A DNA stretch of 64,000 bases, from assembly GCA_001599915.1 (NCBI GenBank), contig BCIG01000005.1, positions 1 through 64,000 on the forward strand, written 5' to 3'. Below, piece by piece: positions 32,848-46,315 of this stretch. The position numbers were made by a program, and so were the translations under genes. Each line of letters opens with the position of its first letter. The stretch's first letter is position 1. Source of the stretch: Symbiotaphrina buchneri. Lineage: Eukaryota; Ascomycota; Symbiotaphrinales; Symbiotaphrinaceae. Below the pieces are notes generated by a model. That model saw only the letters and a list, made by a program, of their open reading frames with translations, was not told the origin of the DNA and made no database searches.

Positions 32848-34836
32848 TCACATCAAGACCAACTCCTTGCCCTCCCTAATCAACCACTCCTGCCAACCCA
32901 ACACCTCCGCATCACCTCTCCCATCGCCCGTCTCCCGGTGGCGCTCATCCCTCGCCCTCCAAACCCGCCACACCGCGTCCCGGACAAACACCGTATGCGG
33001 ATGACACCACTTCGCGCGCTCATCCAAGAACCACAGCGCCTCCTCGCGCAGGCCGTCCGCGTCTTCCGCCTCGCACGCCACGATCCACGCCGGCCACAGC
33101 CGTGTGCCTTGCATTGTCTGGTACGGGATCTGCAGCGCGCCCTCGAGCGCTAGGCATGTGCGCAGATGCCTTAGCCCGCGGCGCACGAGCGGTTGGAGCG
33201 AGGAGGCAGGTTGGTGTAGGAATGTGCGGCGAAAGAGGATCCGCGCAGCGGTGTGGAAGGCGTGGGATTGGTGTGAGCGGAGGGCGGTGATGAGGGTGGG
33301 ATTTGGAGAGCTAGGGCTGGTGGTTGGGCGGGCGGAGCGGGTTGGAGGGCCGGTGCTGGTGCTGGAGCACGAGCAGGAGGACCAGGAGCGGGGGTGGGAG
33401 CTGGTGTGGGTGTGCATGTGTTGCCCGAGAGATGGGATGGAGGGAGGGTCTGGTGGGATGTGAGATTCGAGATGCTGCTGGAGAATAGAGAGTTGATTCG
33501 GGGTGGAGTGGCCGAGGGCATAGAGGTGTCGGATCGCGAGGAGAGCGTTGAAAGTGGGTTGGGCGATGCCGTATAGTGAGGAGAGTATGTATTCCGAGGA
33601 CCGGATGTGGCAATGAGACGGGAGAATCGATTCGATCGGCTTCACAGACTCGGTGTCTTCTGACTCTGACTTCTCACGACCAGAGGCTTCTTCTGTTTCT
33701 TCTTCTCCGACGACTGGCGTTTCGGGCATTGGGCCCCAGCCTTCCGACGAGACGAACATCTCATAAAACAGCAAGAGCTGCTCCAGTTTCCTCACTTCCG
33801 GGCTCTTCCTCTTCGTCAGGCTATTCCGCAGGAACGCACATCCACCGCTGAGATGATGTTTCCACAGGTACCCCACGTCAGTTGGTCGGATATTCCACCG
33901 TATCAATTCGATCAGCGCCATTGCGATGATCGTCGCGACAACCGCCTCCTTCTTCTCGTCGTCGTCCGGCTCGCCATCCGCAAGACACTTGCGCAGCGCC
34001 CGCAAGCTCGCCGTATGATGCGCGAGCCCCTGGTTGAGCAGCGTCATATCTCGATTGCGCACCTTGCCGTCGTGGAAGGACGACAGGGCCAGTACGGTAT
34101 GCAGCAGCGCCTCTTGATGCGCACCGTTGGTGGCAGCAGCCAGCGGGAGGAAGATATCGCGGTACGGGTTAAACGAGACAGCGGCGTTAACGAGGACACT
34201 GGCCGAATGGTTCGACCAGCTATGCAGAAGCTTTGCTTCCGCCGGTGACGTGCGACCTAGCAAACTGGCGAGTGTGGGCGATAGCGTCCGATAGAGTCCT
34301 TCTCGTCTGCGTCGCGTCTCATACTCCGGCAGCACGAACACGGCGAATGGCCCCATCGCCTGCTCTGTTCCCGCGGTATCCAACACGTCCAGCGCATCAT
34401 CCACCTCGCGAGAATCGAACACCGCCGTCATCCGCCCAGAGATGTCGAGCAGCGCTCGTCGACGCCCGACGGCTCGTTCGCTGGCCTCGTCGTTGCCGGA
34501 TACCCAGACAAGCTTGTTGTGGTAGCCCTGGCAGGGGATACGGCTCTTGGCGCAGCGTGCACATGTCGGCTTCCGCTCATCGCACTTGACGCCGCGCTCG
34601 CGGCACGTCCAGCATCCCGTGAACGTCTTCCGGCGGTGCAGCAAGCGTTTGGGCTCGTTCGTAGAACCTGCAGCGGGAGGAGCGTTATCGCTGACGGCCG
34701 CCGCCTCCATCGACAGACGGCGAGGAACTCTGGACGGCTTCTTCGACGAGGTGGTTACACAGGTGATCTCGCCCGAGGCTGATGTGATCATACAAAGGAG
34801 CGAATAAGGCGGGCATGAGAGCCGTGGCTGGAACAC
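32848..34836 (-). CDS. Zn2Cys6 transcription factor, ARCA-like
   Basis: A nuclear regulator of 662 residues in a single frame. The zinc cluster is GCWTCRERGVKCDERKPTC followed by ARCAKSRIPCQGY (about residues 74-105). This spelling is typical of the ARGRII/ARCA group with a downstream fungal TF domain, here seen as LHTVLALSSFH, NQGLAHHTASLRALRKCL and VATIIAMALIELI. The first 40 residues (MFQPRLSC onward) look unlike protein-coding sequence. The Met before EAAAVSDNAPP (residue 43) may be the true start. A Ser/Thr/Pro-rich stretch (about residues 470-510) is probably a flexible linker. The C-terminus WQEWLIREGKELVLM looks complete. Target genes cannot be told. Confidence 0.85.
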   Translation of the reverse strand: MFQPRLSCPPYSLLCMITSASGEITCVTTSSKKPSRVPRRLSMEAAAVSDNAPPAAGSTNEPKRLLHRRKTFTGCWTCRERGVKCDERKPTCARCAKSRIPCQGYHNKLVWVSGNDEASERAVGRRRALLDISGRMTAVFDSREVDDALDVLDTAGTEQAMGPFAVFVLPEYETRRRREGLYRTLSPTLASLLGRTSPAEAKLLHSWSNHSASVLVNAAVSFNPYRDIFLPLAAATNGAHQEALLHTVLALSSFHDGKVRNRDMTLLNQGLAHHTASLRALRKCLADGEPDDDEKKEAVVATIIAMALIELIRWNIRPTDVGYLWKHHLSGGCAFLRNSLTKRKSPEVRKLEQLLLFYEMFVSSEGWGPMPETPVVGEEETEEASGREKSESEDTESVKPIESILPSHCHIRSSEYILSSLYGIAQPTFNALLAIRHLYALGHSTPNQLSILQQHLESHIPPDPPSIPSLGQHMHTHTSSHPRSWSSCSCSSTSTGPPTRSARPTTSPSSPNPTLITALRSHQSHAFHTAARILFRRTFLHQPASSLQPLVRRGLRHLRTCLALEGALQIPYQTMQGTRLWPAWIVACEAEDADGLREEALWFLDERAKWCHPHTVFVRDAVWRVWRARDERHRETGDGRGDAEVLGWQEWLIREGKELVLM

Positions 34837-35403
34837 GGAAGATTATGGAGCAAGAAACGGTCGCGCTAATGACGCCGGAGCCGTGCTAATGATCTTGGCT
34901 GTCAGCATTTGGCCTTGCCAAGTCAGACGGATCATCATCTCGCCGTGGACACTGTAGATGTATGGGTATTCCGTCCGTATCATTCCAAGCATTGCAAAGA
35001 GCAATTGAAAGACTTGAGGAGGAGTTATTCGTCCACAATTCTCCTTTGTCAGACTCAATCCTCATTGAGAGATAGAGAGGCTCTTTGATCATTAACAATG
35101 AAAATTCTCTCTACACGGTGGACATTGTCACATTGTTTCCTGCTGCCCATGCTAAGCCTTTGTTCTACCTCTGCAACAACTGAAAACAGGGAACAGTCGC
35201 AGGACAGTCGCTGGAGCTATATCTACTGCTATATAAAGTCGAAAATCACATCAACCTTTTTCCCGCTCCACTCTTTACGCTTATAGTGTTCTCGATCACA
35301 ACCCGCCTATTCCTTACACGTCCATCGAACAACAATTCTGATAAACTCACGCTTATCAATTCCCCCCTCGGATCCAAAAGCACAACCAAGTAAGTCTGCA
35401 AAC
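34837..35403. other. Intergenic region and leader of the small Cys-rich ORF
   Basis: AT-rich sequence with a TATATAAAG box at 35230-35238 followed by a CT-rich stretch and CA-rich leader, as in fungal core promoters. The start codon of the small ORF lies about 165 bp downstream. Confidence 0.4.
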
Positions 35404-35496
35404 ATGTGGACCTGTTGTCATTGCGTTTGCAATCAATCCGACGAAATGGATGATTGTCAAGTATGCGGACATGACAAATGCGATACTTGCGGTTAA
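35404..35496 (+). CDS. Tiny Cys-rich putative zinc-binding peptide (30 aa)
   Basis: The ORF encodes 30 residues: it begins MWTCCHCVCNQSDEMDD and ends CQVCGHDKCDTCG. Eight cysteines and two histidines are packed as CCHC, CxxCGH and CxxC pairs, as in minimal zinc-ribbon peptides seen scattered in filamentous fungi. A TATA box lies about 165 bp upstream, and the leader is CA-rich. An alternative intron (GTATGC near 35461 to CTAG at about 35514) would remove the second half of the Cys pattern, so I favour the unspliced reading. Function unknown. Confidence 0.45.
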   Translation: MWTCCHCVCNQSDEMDDCQVCGHDKCDTCG

Positions 35497-36162
35497 CATG
35501 GTTAACACTCCTAGGTTCCAGCTGGGCTCGGTCTTGAAGGCTCATGAAGCTTGTTAAAGCTGAAGCTGGAGGATATTCTGAAGGGGAGTAGTAAGAGGAC
35601 TAAATTTCTGCTCTTTTTGAGTTTTTCTGTTTTTCTCTAGCATAATCGAACTGGTCTCTCATTTGATTTTAGAAGTATAACCATAAACTTGCCCCTTGTG
35701 AGGAATCCGTAGGTATATCTCGTAGTTTCTTCGCGTATTCCTCCTTTTTAGAGGTCTCATCATTCTCGATTTTCGCCCGGGGTTGCCTTTCTACCGCCTA
35801 CTGGGAGAGAACCATTGCCTGCGTGGATGCTCTGCCGCCTGAGCGTAGCAGAAAGGCTCCTACCATCGCGGGAACACGGCTCTACTGTCGCTTCACGTCA
35901 TTATCTGATGTTATTATTCTTGTCGGAGGGGGACTAAGGAAGCCTTCATAATCACTTTCTTATTGCTGTGTAAGGAAAAGGTGGAGCTAAATTGCATAAG
36001 CGAACTTGGCGGGCTGTTTCTGGATTTTCACCCTGAACGAACGTCAAGCCTAGGGTAGTATAGTATGATACCTCATCAATCGACGTCCATCATATGAGAG
36101 CGGCATTACAGGCCTGGTTATGTTGCATTCATGTCGTCTATAGTCCTTTCAATGCGACAACT
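35497..36162. other. Gene-free stretch
   Basis: T-rich, then neutral sequence with no ORF of interest. It contains the promoter of the Hsp70-like gene. Confidence 0.45.
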
Positions 36163-37683
36163 ATGCAACTGACGACTTCCCTCCGTTTCGTCGGAGTACT
36201 ATGTTTCCTCGCAGCAACGTCTGCATGGCTTGCTTTCCAATACGACTTCCTCCCGCAACGCCTTTTATCATTCTTGCGAAGGCGGCCAAATGGACCGATT
36301 TCAGTGTACTCCACTGGCCGCTTCTACGATGGCTCCATGTCTCCATTACGGGAATATGACTTCGATCCGAAGCTCAAACCGCAGCCTATCGGCGTGGACT
36401 TCGGCCCAAGCGCCATGTACCATGGCCTGCCCCTCCATCATTACAGAGAACATACATGCTAACATGGAATCAGAACCATCTCCATCGCCAACACTTCCGA
36501 GCATGTGCTGGATCTCTCCGCCACGGCAGCCAGCGCGGACTACTTCATTCTCTTCCAGGGCCTGCGGCATCTGCACACATACGATCCAAGAGAGCCTATG
36601 CCCCGCTGGCGACCCGCTCCGGACAAGGAGCTGATCCCGGTGTTCCGGAATCTCCTTGCTCGCGCGAAGCAAGACGCCGAAAGCCGACTGAATGGCACCA
36701 TCAACTCTGTTGGCGTAGCCATTCCCAGCTTCTTCGACGCCGGAATCCACGCGTGTATCAAGACCGCGCTTGCGGACGTCAACCTGACGGAATCGGTGCT
36801 CATCCGTCGGCGCGCCGCGGCCGCAGTGGCGCATGGGTACGATTCGTCGGAGTGGTTGACGCAATTGAGCCAGCCGGATGATCCGTACTTCCAGGGCGAG
36901 AGGGTCGACCGAGCGAATAACAGCGTGCTGGTCGTAGAACTGGGGCGCTTGAATCTCGATCTCGTCGTGCTGGATTTGGTCGATGAGATCGTGCAGACCT
37001 GGAGCCAGGCCAGCCCGGAGCTGGGCGCAGAGCAGCTGAATGTCTTGTTGGCTAGTAAGGTGCTGGCGAAAGCGGAGAAGATGGGGAAGGTGGCAGCGAA
37101 AAAGGCGAGTAAGGACCCAGATGCGACGAGGAAGCTGTGCCAGGTGATCCACGTTGCTAGATGGAAGGCAAGGTTCGCGCGTGAGCAGAAGAACTCAAAA
37201 GGGGAGAGCGGGTCCGATGTTTTACCCTTGGTGCTGGATGATTGGTTCCAAGGCAGGAGGTTGGAGGAAGTCTTAACGGCGGAGGAGGTAAAAGAGGCAG
37301 AAGACGTATATTATGGATGGGGAGCTCGCTTCATAACTGAGTTTATTCAGAATCCGGCCATTAAAGAGACCCTCGGCGGCTTCGCTGTCATGGGCGAGGG
37401 CTTCGAGGCCGAGCTACTACGTGAACGAATCCAAACGCTCTGGGACGACGAAGGACTTCAATCTCACAAACAAAGGGAGGTGGTTGATGTCAATGCAATA
37501 TCGGCGGCGAGCAGGGGCGCCGCTATTAGAACCTGGCTGGTGATGAAGAGATGGGAGCAACTGGACGAGATGGGGTGGTTCAGCGGAGAGTGGGAGAAAC
37601 GACACGAGGAAGATGAGGCGGTCACTGAAGACGAGGATTCTGAGGACCAGGGTAGTGAGGATTGGGATCATGATGAGATGTAG
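36163..37683 (+). CDS. Membrane-anchored Hsp70-like (actin-like ATPase) protein
   Basis: The ATG at 36163 (MQLTTSLRF) starts a probable signal-anchor helix, FVGVLCFLAATSAWLAF. An upstream in-frame ATG at 36094 is less likely. The nucleotide-binding fold begins at GVDFGPSA. A 57-nt intron (36417-36473) is needed to reach TISIANTSEHVLDLS. VGVAIPSFFDAGIHACIKTA matches the Hsp70 VTVPAYF region, and VLVVELGRLNLDLVVLDL corresponds to phosphate loop 2. The substrate-binding half of Hsp70 is absent. Instead there is a helical, charged C-terminus ending in an acidic tail (EDSEDQGSEDWDHDEM). Fungi carry many such divergent Hsp70-like proteins of unknown role, and a membrane anchor is less usual. Confidence 0.75.
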
Positions 37684-38126
37684 CAGATTTTGATTATGGA
37701 AAGCGATTACGCAGAGAGGTGGTGGTCGTTGATCCTGTTCGGACACACTTGCTGCAATGCTGATGTCGGACTCAATGAAACCTGCAACGATCTGAGAGAG
37801 TTGGACCGAGAGGTATAAAAGTGTGTCGGAATGGTAACGATAGCAATGTAATATAATTTTTGTATGACCTAGATTGGCACATCGCAAGAGATACAAGCGC
37901 GTATCCGCCGTCAAGTTTATTCCATCTCAAATTGTATTTGTGGATGCGGGCTTTGGCAGACGTACAAAGCAGAAATCTAGGCTATGATTAAAAGAACCAG
38001 TCATCTGTCGGCCACCCTCAATGCATGCCAACGTGAAAGTTCACCAATAAAGATCACCTTGAAGGTGTTACGTCCATACGGTGCCCGGAACCATCATAAT
38101 GGATTGCACAGTGTTGCACTCTGCAA
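37684..38126. other. Intergenic region between convergent genes
   Basis: About 440 bp separating the 3' ends of the Hsp70-like and sulfatase genes. No gene or repeat was recognised. Confidence 0.5.
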
Positions 38127-40659
<2,533 letters not shown>

Positions 40660-42242
40660 ATGCAGAAATCTACTCTCGGAAAAATTCGTGCCTACACCTT
40701 CGGTATCGTCATCTGTGTTGCTGGTTTCCTGTTCGGGTACGACACCGGCATCGTAGGTATGTCAACCATCCTAAATGTGCACATCAAGCGTTTATATCGA
40801 GCCAACTGACATTCGAAATCCACAGGTGGCGTACTAACTCTGGCCTCCTTCGAGCGTGACTTCCGGTACACCCCAAACATGCTACCCGCAACTCTTCTCT
40901 CTGCGTCGGGCTCCAGCAAGCCGGTTGCTTCGCCGCCTGCTTCTTCATCGTCCCCATTACTGAACGCTTCGGACGCCGCTCCGGGATTATACTGTGCTCC
41001 GTCATCTTCAATATCGGTGTGATCCTCCAAGTCATCCCATCCCACAGTCTTCCCTGCTTCTATGTTGGTCGCATTGTTGCTGGTCTCGGTCTCGGTGGCG
41101 CCTCGTGCATTGTCCCGATGTACAGTGCTGAGATGTCTCCCAAGGAGATCCGCGGCATTATTGGCAGCTGCTTCCAGTGGATGTTCACATGGGGTGTCTT
41201 TGCTAGCTACTGGATCGACTATGCGGTCGAAAAACTGGTCCCTTCCGTGTCTCGCCAATGGCAGATTCCGGTCGGCCTACAGATGGTGCCAGCCACCGTG
41301 CTTGGACTGGGCATGTTGACACAGAAGGAGAGTGTACGCTGGCTGGCCAAGCAAGGCCGGGTGGAAGAAGCCTGGGCCAGTTTGGCCTGGATCCGTGCCG
41401 ACAGTGGCGAGGAGACTCGCAGCGAGTTCAACGAGATCCAAGTCGGCCTCGCCGAAGAAGAACGTGCCACGCAAGGGTTCCGCAAAGGCGAGCTTTTGGA
41501 GCCCGCAAACCGCTACCGGATCATGGTCGCTGTGGTTGTCTTCCTCTGCCAGCAATGCACGGGGGCCACGGCCCTAGCCTACTTTGGCCCGCAGTTCTTC
41601 AAGATCCTTGTCGGCGGAGGCGATCGCGACCTGCTGATCACAGCGCTCTTCGGTACCATCAAGGTCATAGCTTGCGGTGTCTTCGTGCTTTTATTCTCCG
41701 ATCGCATTGGTCGGAAGTGGGTTCTAGTCGGCGGTGCGCTCGCCATGGCCGTGTGTATGCTCATCGTCGCAATCCTGGACAAGGTCAAGCCTCCTCCAGC
41801 GCAAGGTGCCGTCACATCCGCCGGTATGGCTACCGTGGCCATGATCTTCCTGGATATCGTCATCTACAACTTCTCTTGGGGCCCTCTGCCCTGGCCGTAT
41901 GTGGGCGAGATTTTTCCGACGCGCATTCGCGGGATTGGCGTCTCGACCGGTGTCTCGACCCAATGGCTCTTCAACTTCGTCTTCTCTCTTTCTACGCCCT
42001 ATATGATTGCTAGCATGGCCTGGGGCACGTTCCTGCTGTATGCTGCGTTCGATGTGGCGATGGCGCTGTTTTGTGTCTTCTTTCTCAAGGAGACGAGGGG
42101 CTTATCAATCGAGCAGATGGAGCAGCTGTTCCATTCGAAGGCAGGGGCAATGTATATCGAAGATACAGCTGCAGGGGTAAGTAACCCCGCGGTCCCACAG
42201 GCCGAGGACCAGCGGAAGCAACCTCAGACGCATGTCATGTAA
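40660..42242 (+). CDS. MFS sugar transporter with a one-base frame break
   Basis: A proton/sugar-type carrier of the plasma membrane with 12 expected helices. The start at 40660 gives GFLFGYDTGIVG, and a 69-nt intron (40757-40825) continues it as GVLTLASFERDFRYT. Then the frame breaks: the family text PKHATR...LQQAGCFAACFFIVPI, with ERFGRRSG after it, lies in another frame. One C appears to be missing from the run at 40871-40874. Splicing GTACAC (about 40866) to CTCCAG (about 40917) would also restore the frame, but it deletes conserved residues. The rest is regular: GRIVAGLGLGGAS, PMYSAEMSPKEIRG, QQCTGATALAYFGPQFF, PWPYVGEIFPTRIRGIG and FFLKETRGLSIEQME. It is divergent from the sulfatase and may import the desulfated or sulfated sugar. 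Confidence 0.85.
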
Positions 42243-42386
42243 TGAGCATATATCTTCGCTAAAGGGTTTCAAAATCCATCAAGATGATCATTAACACGTA
42301 ATCTGGATCAAATTTTAACTGCAACTTGATAAAAGCCGCCATGTGTGGGCTATAGCACCCCTTGCAGCTTCATTGTGGTGGAGACT

Positions 42387-45300
42387 CTAGATATCATTGC
42401 CCCTAGCCTCACATGCCCTCAGCAACAGAAATGACAGGGTCACAGCCAGAAATATCAGTCTGATGGTGCTGATTTTCGGATTTCGCAACTCGGAAATACG
42501 CTTCAGATCGCGTTCAGCTTGGAGTCGGTCAGGGTGATCCTCTCGGAGCGTAACACTTCGCACTGCTACGACGTGTCTCAGCAGTGAAATTGACTTGTCA
42601 AGCTCTCCAGCTGTTCCGTATGCACAGGCGAGCACGTGCTCTGATATTAGCCGACTACGGTGATCCTCCCGAAACACAGTCTTCTGTACTGTTACAACGT
42701 GCTCCAGCAGTATAATCGACCTGTCAATCCGTCCATCTCTCAGGTACGCAATGGCAAGCTCATGTTCTGATGCCAGCCGACGAGGGTGGTCCTCTTGAAA
42801 CACAGTCTTCTTTACTGCCACAACATTCTCCAGGAGTATAATTGACCTGTCAATCTGGCCGTCCGTATGATAAGCTATTGCCAGCGCATGATATTCTACA
42901 AGTGTTATCTCTTCGATTTTAACAACATGCTCAAGTAGTGCAATTGCCTTGTCTGTTTGGCCATCGCTCCTATAAACGACTGCCAATGCATGTTGTGATG
43001 TCAGGTGGCCAGGATGATCTTTTGCAAGTGTTATCTTTCTGATTCTAACAACATGTTCAAGTAATACAATTCTTTGCCTATTTGGCCATTGTCCAAATAG
43101 GCATCTGCCAGTGAATGTTCTGATTCCAGGCGGTCAGGATGATCTTCTGCAAGTGTGTTCTTTTCTATTTCAACAATATGCTCAAGTAGTGAAACTACCT
43201 TGCTTATTTGACCATCTGCCATATAAGCCACTGCCAGTTGATTTTGTGATGTCAGGCGGTCAGGATGATCTTCTGCGAGTGTGTTCTTTTCTATTTCAAC
43301 AATATGCTCAAGTAGTGCAACTGCCTTGCTTATTTGACCATCTGCTATAAGAGCTCTTGCCAGGGTATCTTGTGATTCCAGTAAAGCAGGATAATCTTCT
43401 GACAGCTGAGCCTTCCCCCACGCAAGCCCAATTTCCGAACATGAGATAGCTTCTTTCGTTCGTCCATCTTGCTGTAGGCATAGTGAAACGCGGCGGTACA
43501 AGTAATATCTGTCCTTGATGTCGAGCTCTTCGGGTCTTTTCAAGAGTTTGAGAGCATGCGGCAGATACTGCCTCCATAACGTACGGTTCTCCCATTCAGA
43601 AGATGGAAACACGACTTCAACACGACGGATAGCTTCCATTGTTGTCTTTGCTACAAGTCCATGCTTCTGAACCCATATACGTGTTGCCAAATGCACAAGG
43701 TTGTGCATATCGAATGTTTCGCGGTCTGATCGTCTTGTAAGGAAAGCATACCCACATAGCGTACCGATCGCGTGTATCATTTGCTCCCGGGACCCAGCTT
43801 CTGGCAGCAGAGATCGAGGAATTGCTTTAGGCTCAATACAAGATATGAAGCGTAGTAGGCCGGCGGCCATGGAGTCACGCTTGCGTATCTGATCGAAGGA
43901 CACGAGCCAGGTAGTCGCAACAGCATTCCGTGTGTCTTTGTACCGGGTGGTGTCCTCGAACTCTCTGTTCATCAGGCTGACCATATCATCCTCTGTACCT
44001 CGCAGTAGTTCGAGGTATTCTGCGACCAAAACTTCATTTCGATTCAGGTAGGCCGCGGCCTGTGAGATTGCGAGTGGTAAATAGGTGAGTTCGTCAAGCA
44101 GTTCAGACACCAGTGCCTCCTCTTGAAGTTGGTCCTTCCCGAGCAGCGACTGTTCTAAGAACTTCGTAGCCTCCTCCGCGTCCATTTGCTTCAATTCAAT
44201 GACATCGGTCTTCGCAACCGACAATGCCACCTCTTTGGAACGTGTCGTAAACATGAACAGGCCCTTCTCGCTTTTTGGAAGATACTGGTCCAAGCCTCCT
44301 CGATTGTCACTGGGCCCGTGTAGAAGCTCGTTGTCGTCTGCATTGTCAATAACCAGAAACCATGGCCCAGCCTTCTCTGGGCTCAGGTATCGACAAACAG
44401 CGTCCTTTGGATCTTCATTCCCAGCACCTGTGTGGATGGCCAGCTGCCGTGCTATCTCAGCGTATGCCTGTTCGAAGCTCTCATGATTCAAGGCGGGCAC
44501 CCAAAAATGGAATAGTTCGGCTTATTCTCCTTGACCCAGTAAGCAAACTGCAGAGCAATCTGGGTCTTCCCCATTCCCCCTAGCCCGAAAAGGGCGAGTT
44601 TCTGACACTGTTGCTCCAGAAACAGCTTCTGCTTCAGTTCATCTAGTATCGCAGTCCGTCCGACAAAGCGATCATTCTTCTGAAATGGAATGCAATATCG
44701 GGGCCGGGTCCGGTCTACACTAGCATTAATCTCTGTTATCGAACATGTGGATTATACTAACTATCGGTAACTTGGCTTGTGCCATACGTGCCAGACATCA
44801 TGCTCTGGCCTTTGATTCCAGCTTCATCAAGAGCCCCACTGCGTACGAATTGCTTCAGTACTCCCAGAATTGCCCTATATTGCGGATCCTCAATACTACT
44901 GCATCTCGCCATCTGCATATGATTGGCGTCAATGCTCTCGACTGTCTCAACTTCTCGAGGTAGATCCAGCTTTGAAGAGAAATCATCTACTACCTGCGCC
45001 CGTCGTCGGCAGATCAGTACAGAAGACTAGTAAGAGGAATACATCAAAGATATTTCGCTCCCTACCTTGCTATGCAGCCCCTTCATACCCGATATACCGC
45101 GTGCCTCCTGGAAAGAATGGATCTTGATTCCTCCAGTACTCACTATGCTCTTGAATTGCTCATGGATATTGTCCAGAACTTCGTTGTTCACTTCTAAGCT
45201 CCGGAGAACATTACTGTTCGAGTCTTGCAAAGCCAGGAGAGCAAAATTTGACGCGATCGTGCCCCATCCCGCGAGACCACTTCCCCGGTGCGGTGTCCCG

Positions 45301-45988
45301 AGAAACATTATCAGTTTCGTACGTGAGCGGCTTACTTCGGATCTGCGCATCATCTGCAGCCAACCGTCAGCATCATAGCTTCTTCCAGTCTAAATAGTTG
45401 GATATACATCTTTGACAATAATGCCACCAAGACTATGGGCCACAAAAACAATGGGATCCTGATATGAACTGCCATCAGCTCGACCATCTATTCAGCAGTT
45501 GTAGCATGCCACTTCACCTCATTCTCAATGTGTCTCTCGACCTGCACCGCGAGATCCTGACCGTGTTGTGACACGCTGTTCTTGTTCTTGGCCTGAAACA
45601 TGCCAATAACGTCGGCATTATATCCATATGTCCAGACTCTGGCCTGAGGCAGGTCCGTCGCAAGCAGCTCTCTCGGCCAAAACGTCTTCAGCAAGGCTGA
45701 CGATTCTTTGTGTTTCGGATCATCGGGCCCGGGGATGACCAATTTCTTCCTGAACATCGTCCTGAGAGACTTTCTCTCGATTGGCGGCGGAGGATCGTCC
45801 CGCACGCCCTCCCATGTCTCCTGGGGATGCCCCCTCAAGCCGTGAACGAACACGATGCTGCACCATGTCAGTCGGGTAGCAGTCCCGATGGTCTATCAGA
45901 TGTCCGCATACTTGAATTGATATGGCCCGCCCTCAGCCTCGTCATTACCAGAAAGTTGAGTAAAGCCAACCCGATGGACGCGAGCCAT
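42387..45988 (-). CDS. Fungal NLR: SesB-like hydrolase / NB-ARC / TPR
   Basis: NOD-like receptors in fungi sense non-self and trigger cell death or defence. The start at 45988 (MARVHRVGFTQLSG) and one intron lead to NIVFVHGLRGHPQETWE. The hydrolase domain has the Ser elbow VAHSLGGIIVKD (near 45440) and FLGTPHRGSGLAGWG. The NB-ARC domain starts with NDRFVGRTAIL and the P-loop ALFGLGGMGKTQIALQFAYW, and WFLVIDNADDNELL is the Walker B region. At least six tetratricopeptide-type repeats of about 42 residues follow (LLEHIVEIEKNTLAEDHPDR), then a C-terminal hydrophobic helix (IRLIFLAVTLSFLLL). Two single-base frame breaks are seen: one in an A5 run at 44503-44507 between YSIF and WVPALNHES, and one near 43072 inside a repeat. 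It is either decayed or wrongly sequenced. Confidence 0.82.
43132..43383 (-). repeat. Near-identical 126-bp TPR-coding tandem repeat
   Basis: The segments 43132-43257 and 43258-43383 match almost base for base over the first two thirds and diverge after that. Each encodes one 42-residue repeat unit of the NLR. High DNA identity between repeats is typical of fungal NLRs with fast, concerted repeat evolution. Confidence 0.85.
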
Positions 45989-46300
45989 ACTGTGCTCCTG
46001 CGGTTTAGAATGTAGATAGTGAGCCGGTCGATATGCTCCGAGGAATGGATAAAAGCCAGCAGATCTGGGTTCCCACTACAGAATTTAGAGTGGTGGTGAC
46101 ACGGATTACTCTGCAGGTGTGCTCAAGGCTCTGTGGGCCCCCAACTGATCACGCGCCAGGTTCAATCATTAACAGACCAATGCAACTATATGTCTGATTA
46201 CACAAAATCCTTGTACATGTGTACCCTGTTACAGGTGAACCAGTTATTTTCGCCATTAAGTAATAGATGATTCTTGTTGGCCGATAGCTTTACATCTAAT
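45989..46300. other. Intergenic region, NLR promoter side
   Basis: About 300 bp upstream of the NLR start codon, between it and the Nudix pseudogene. AT content rises toward 46300. Nothing specific was recognised. Confidence 0.4.
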
Positions 46301-46315
46301 AATATATGTCATCTA

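Noticed and set aside
35461-35514. Intron inside the small Cys-rich ORF
   Set aside because: The ends look acceptable, but removal would destroy the second half of the regular Cys pattern and give a featureless tail.
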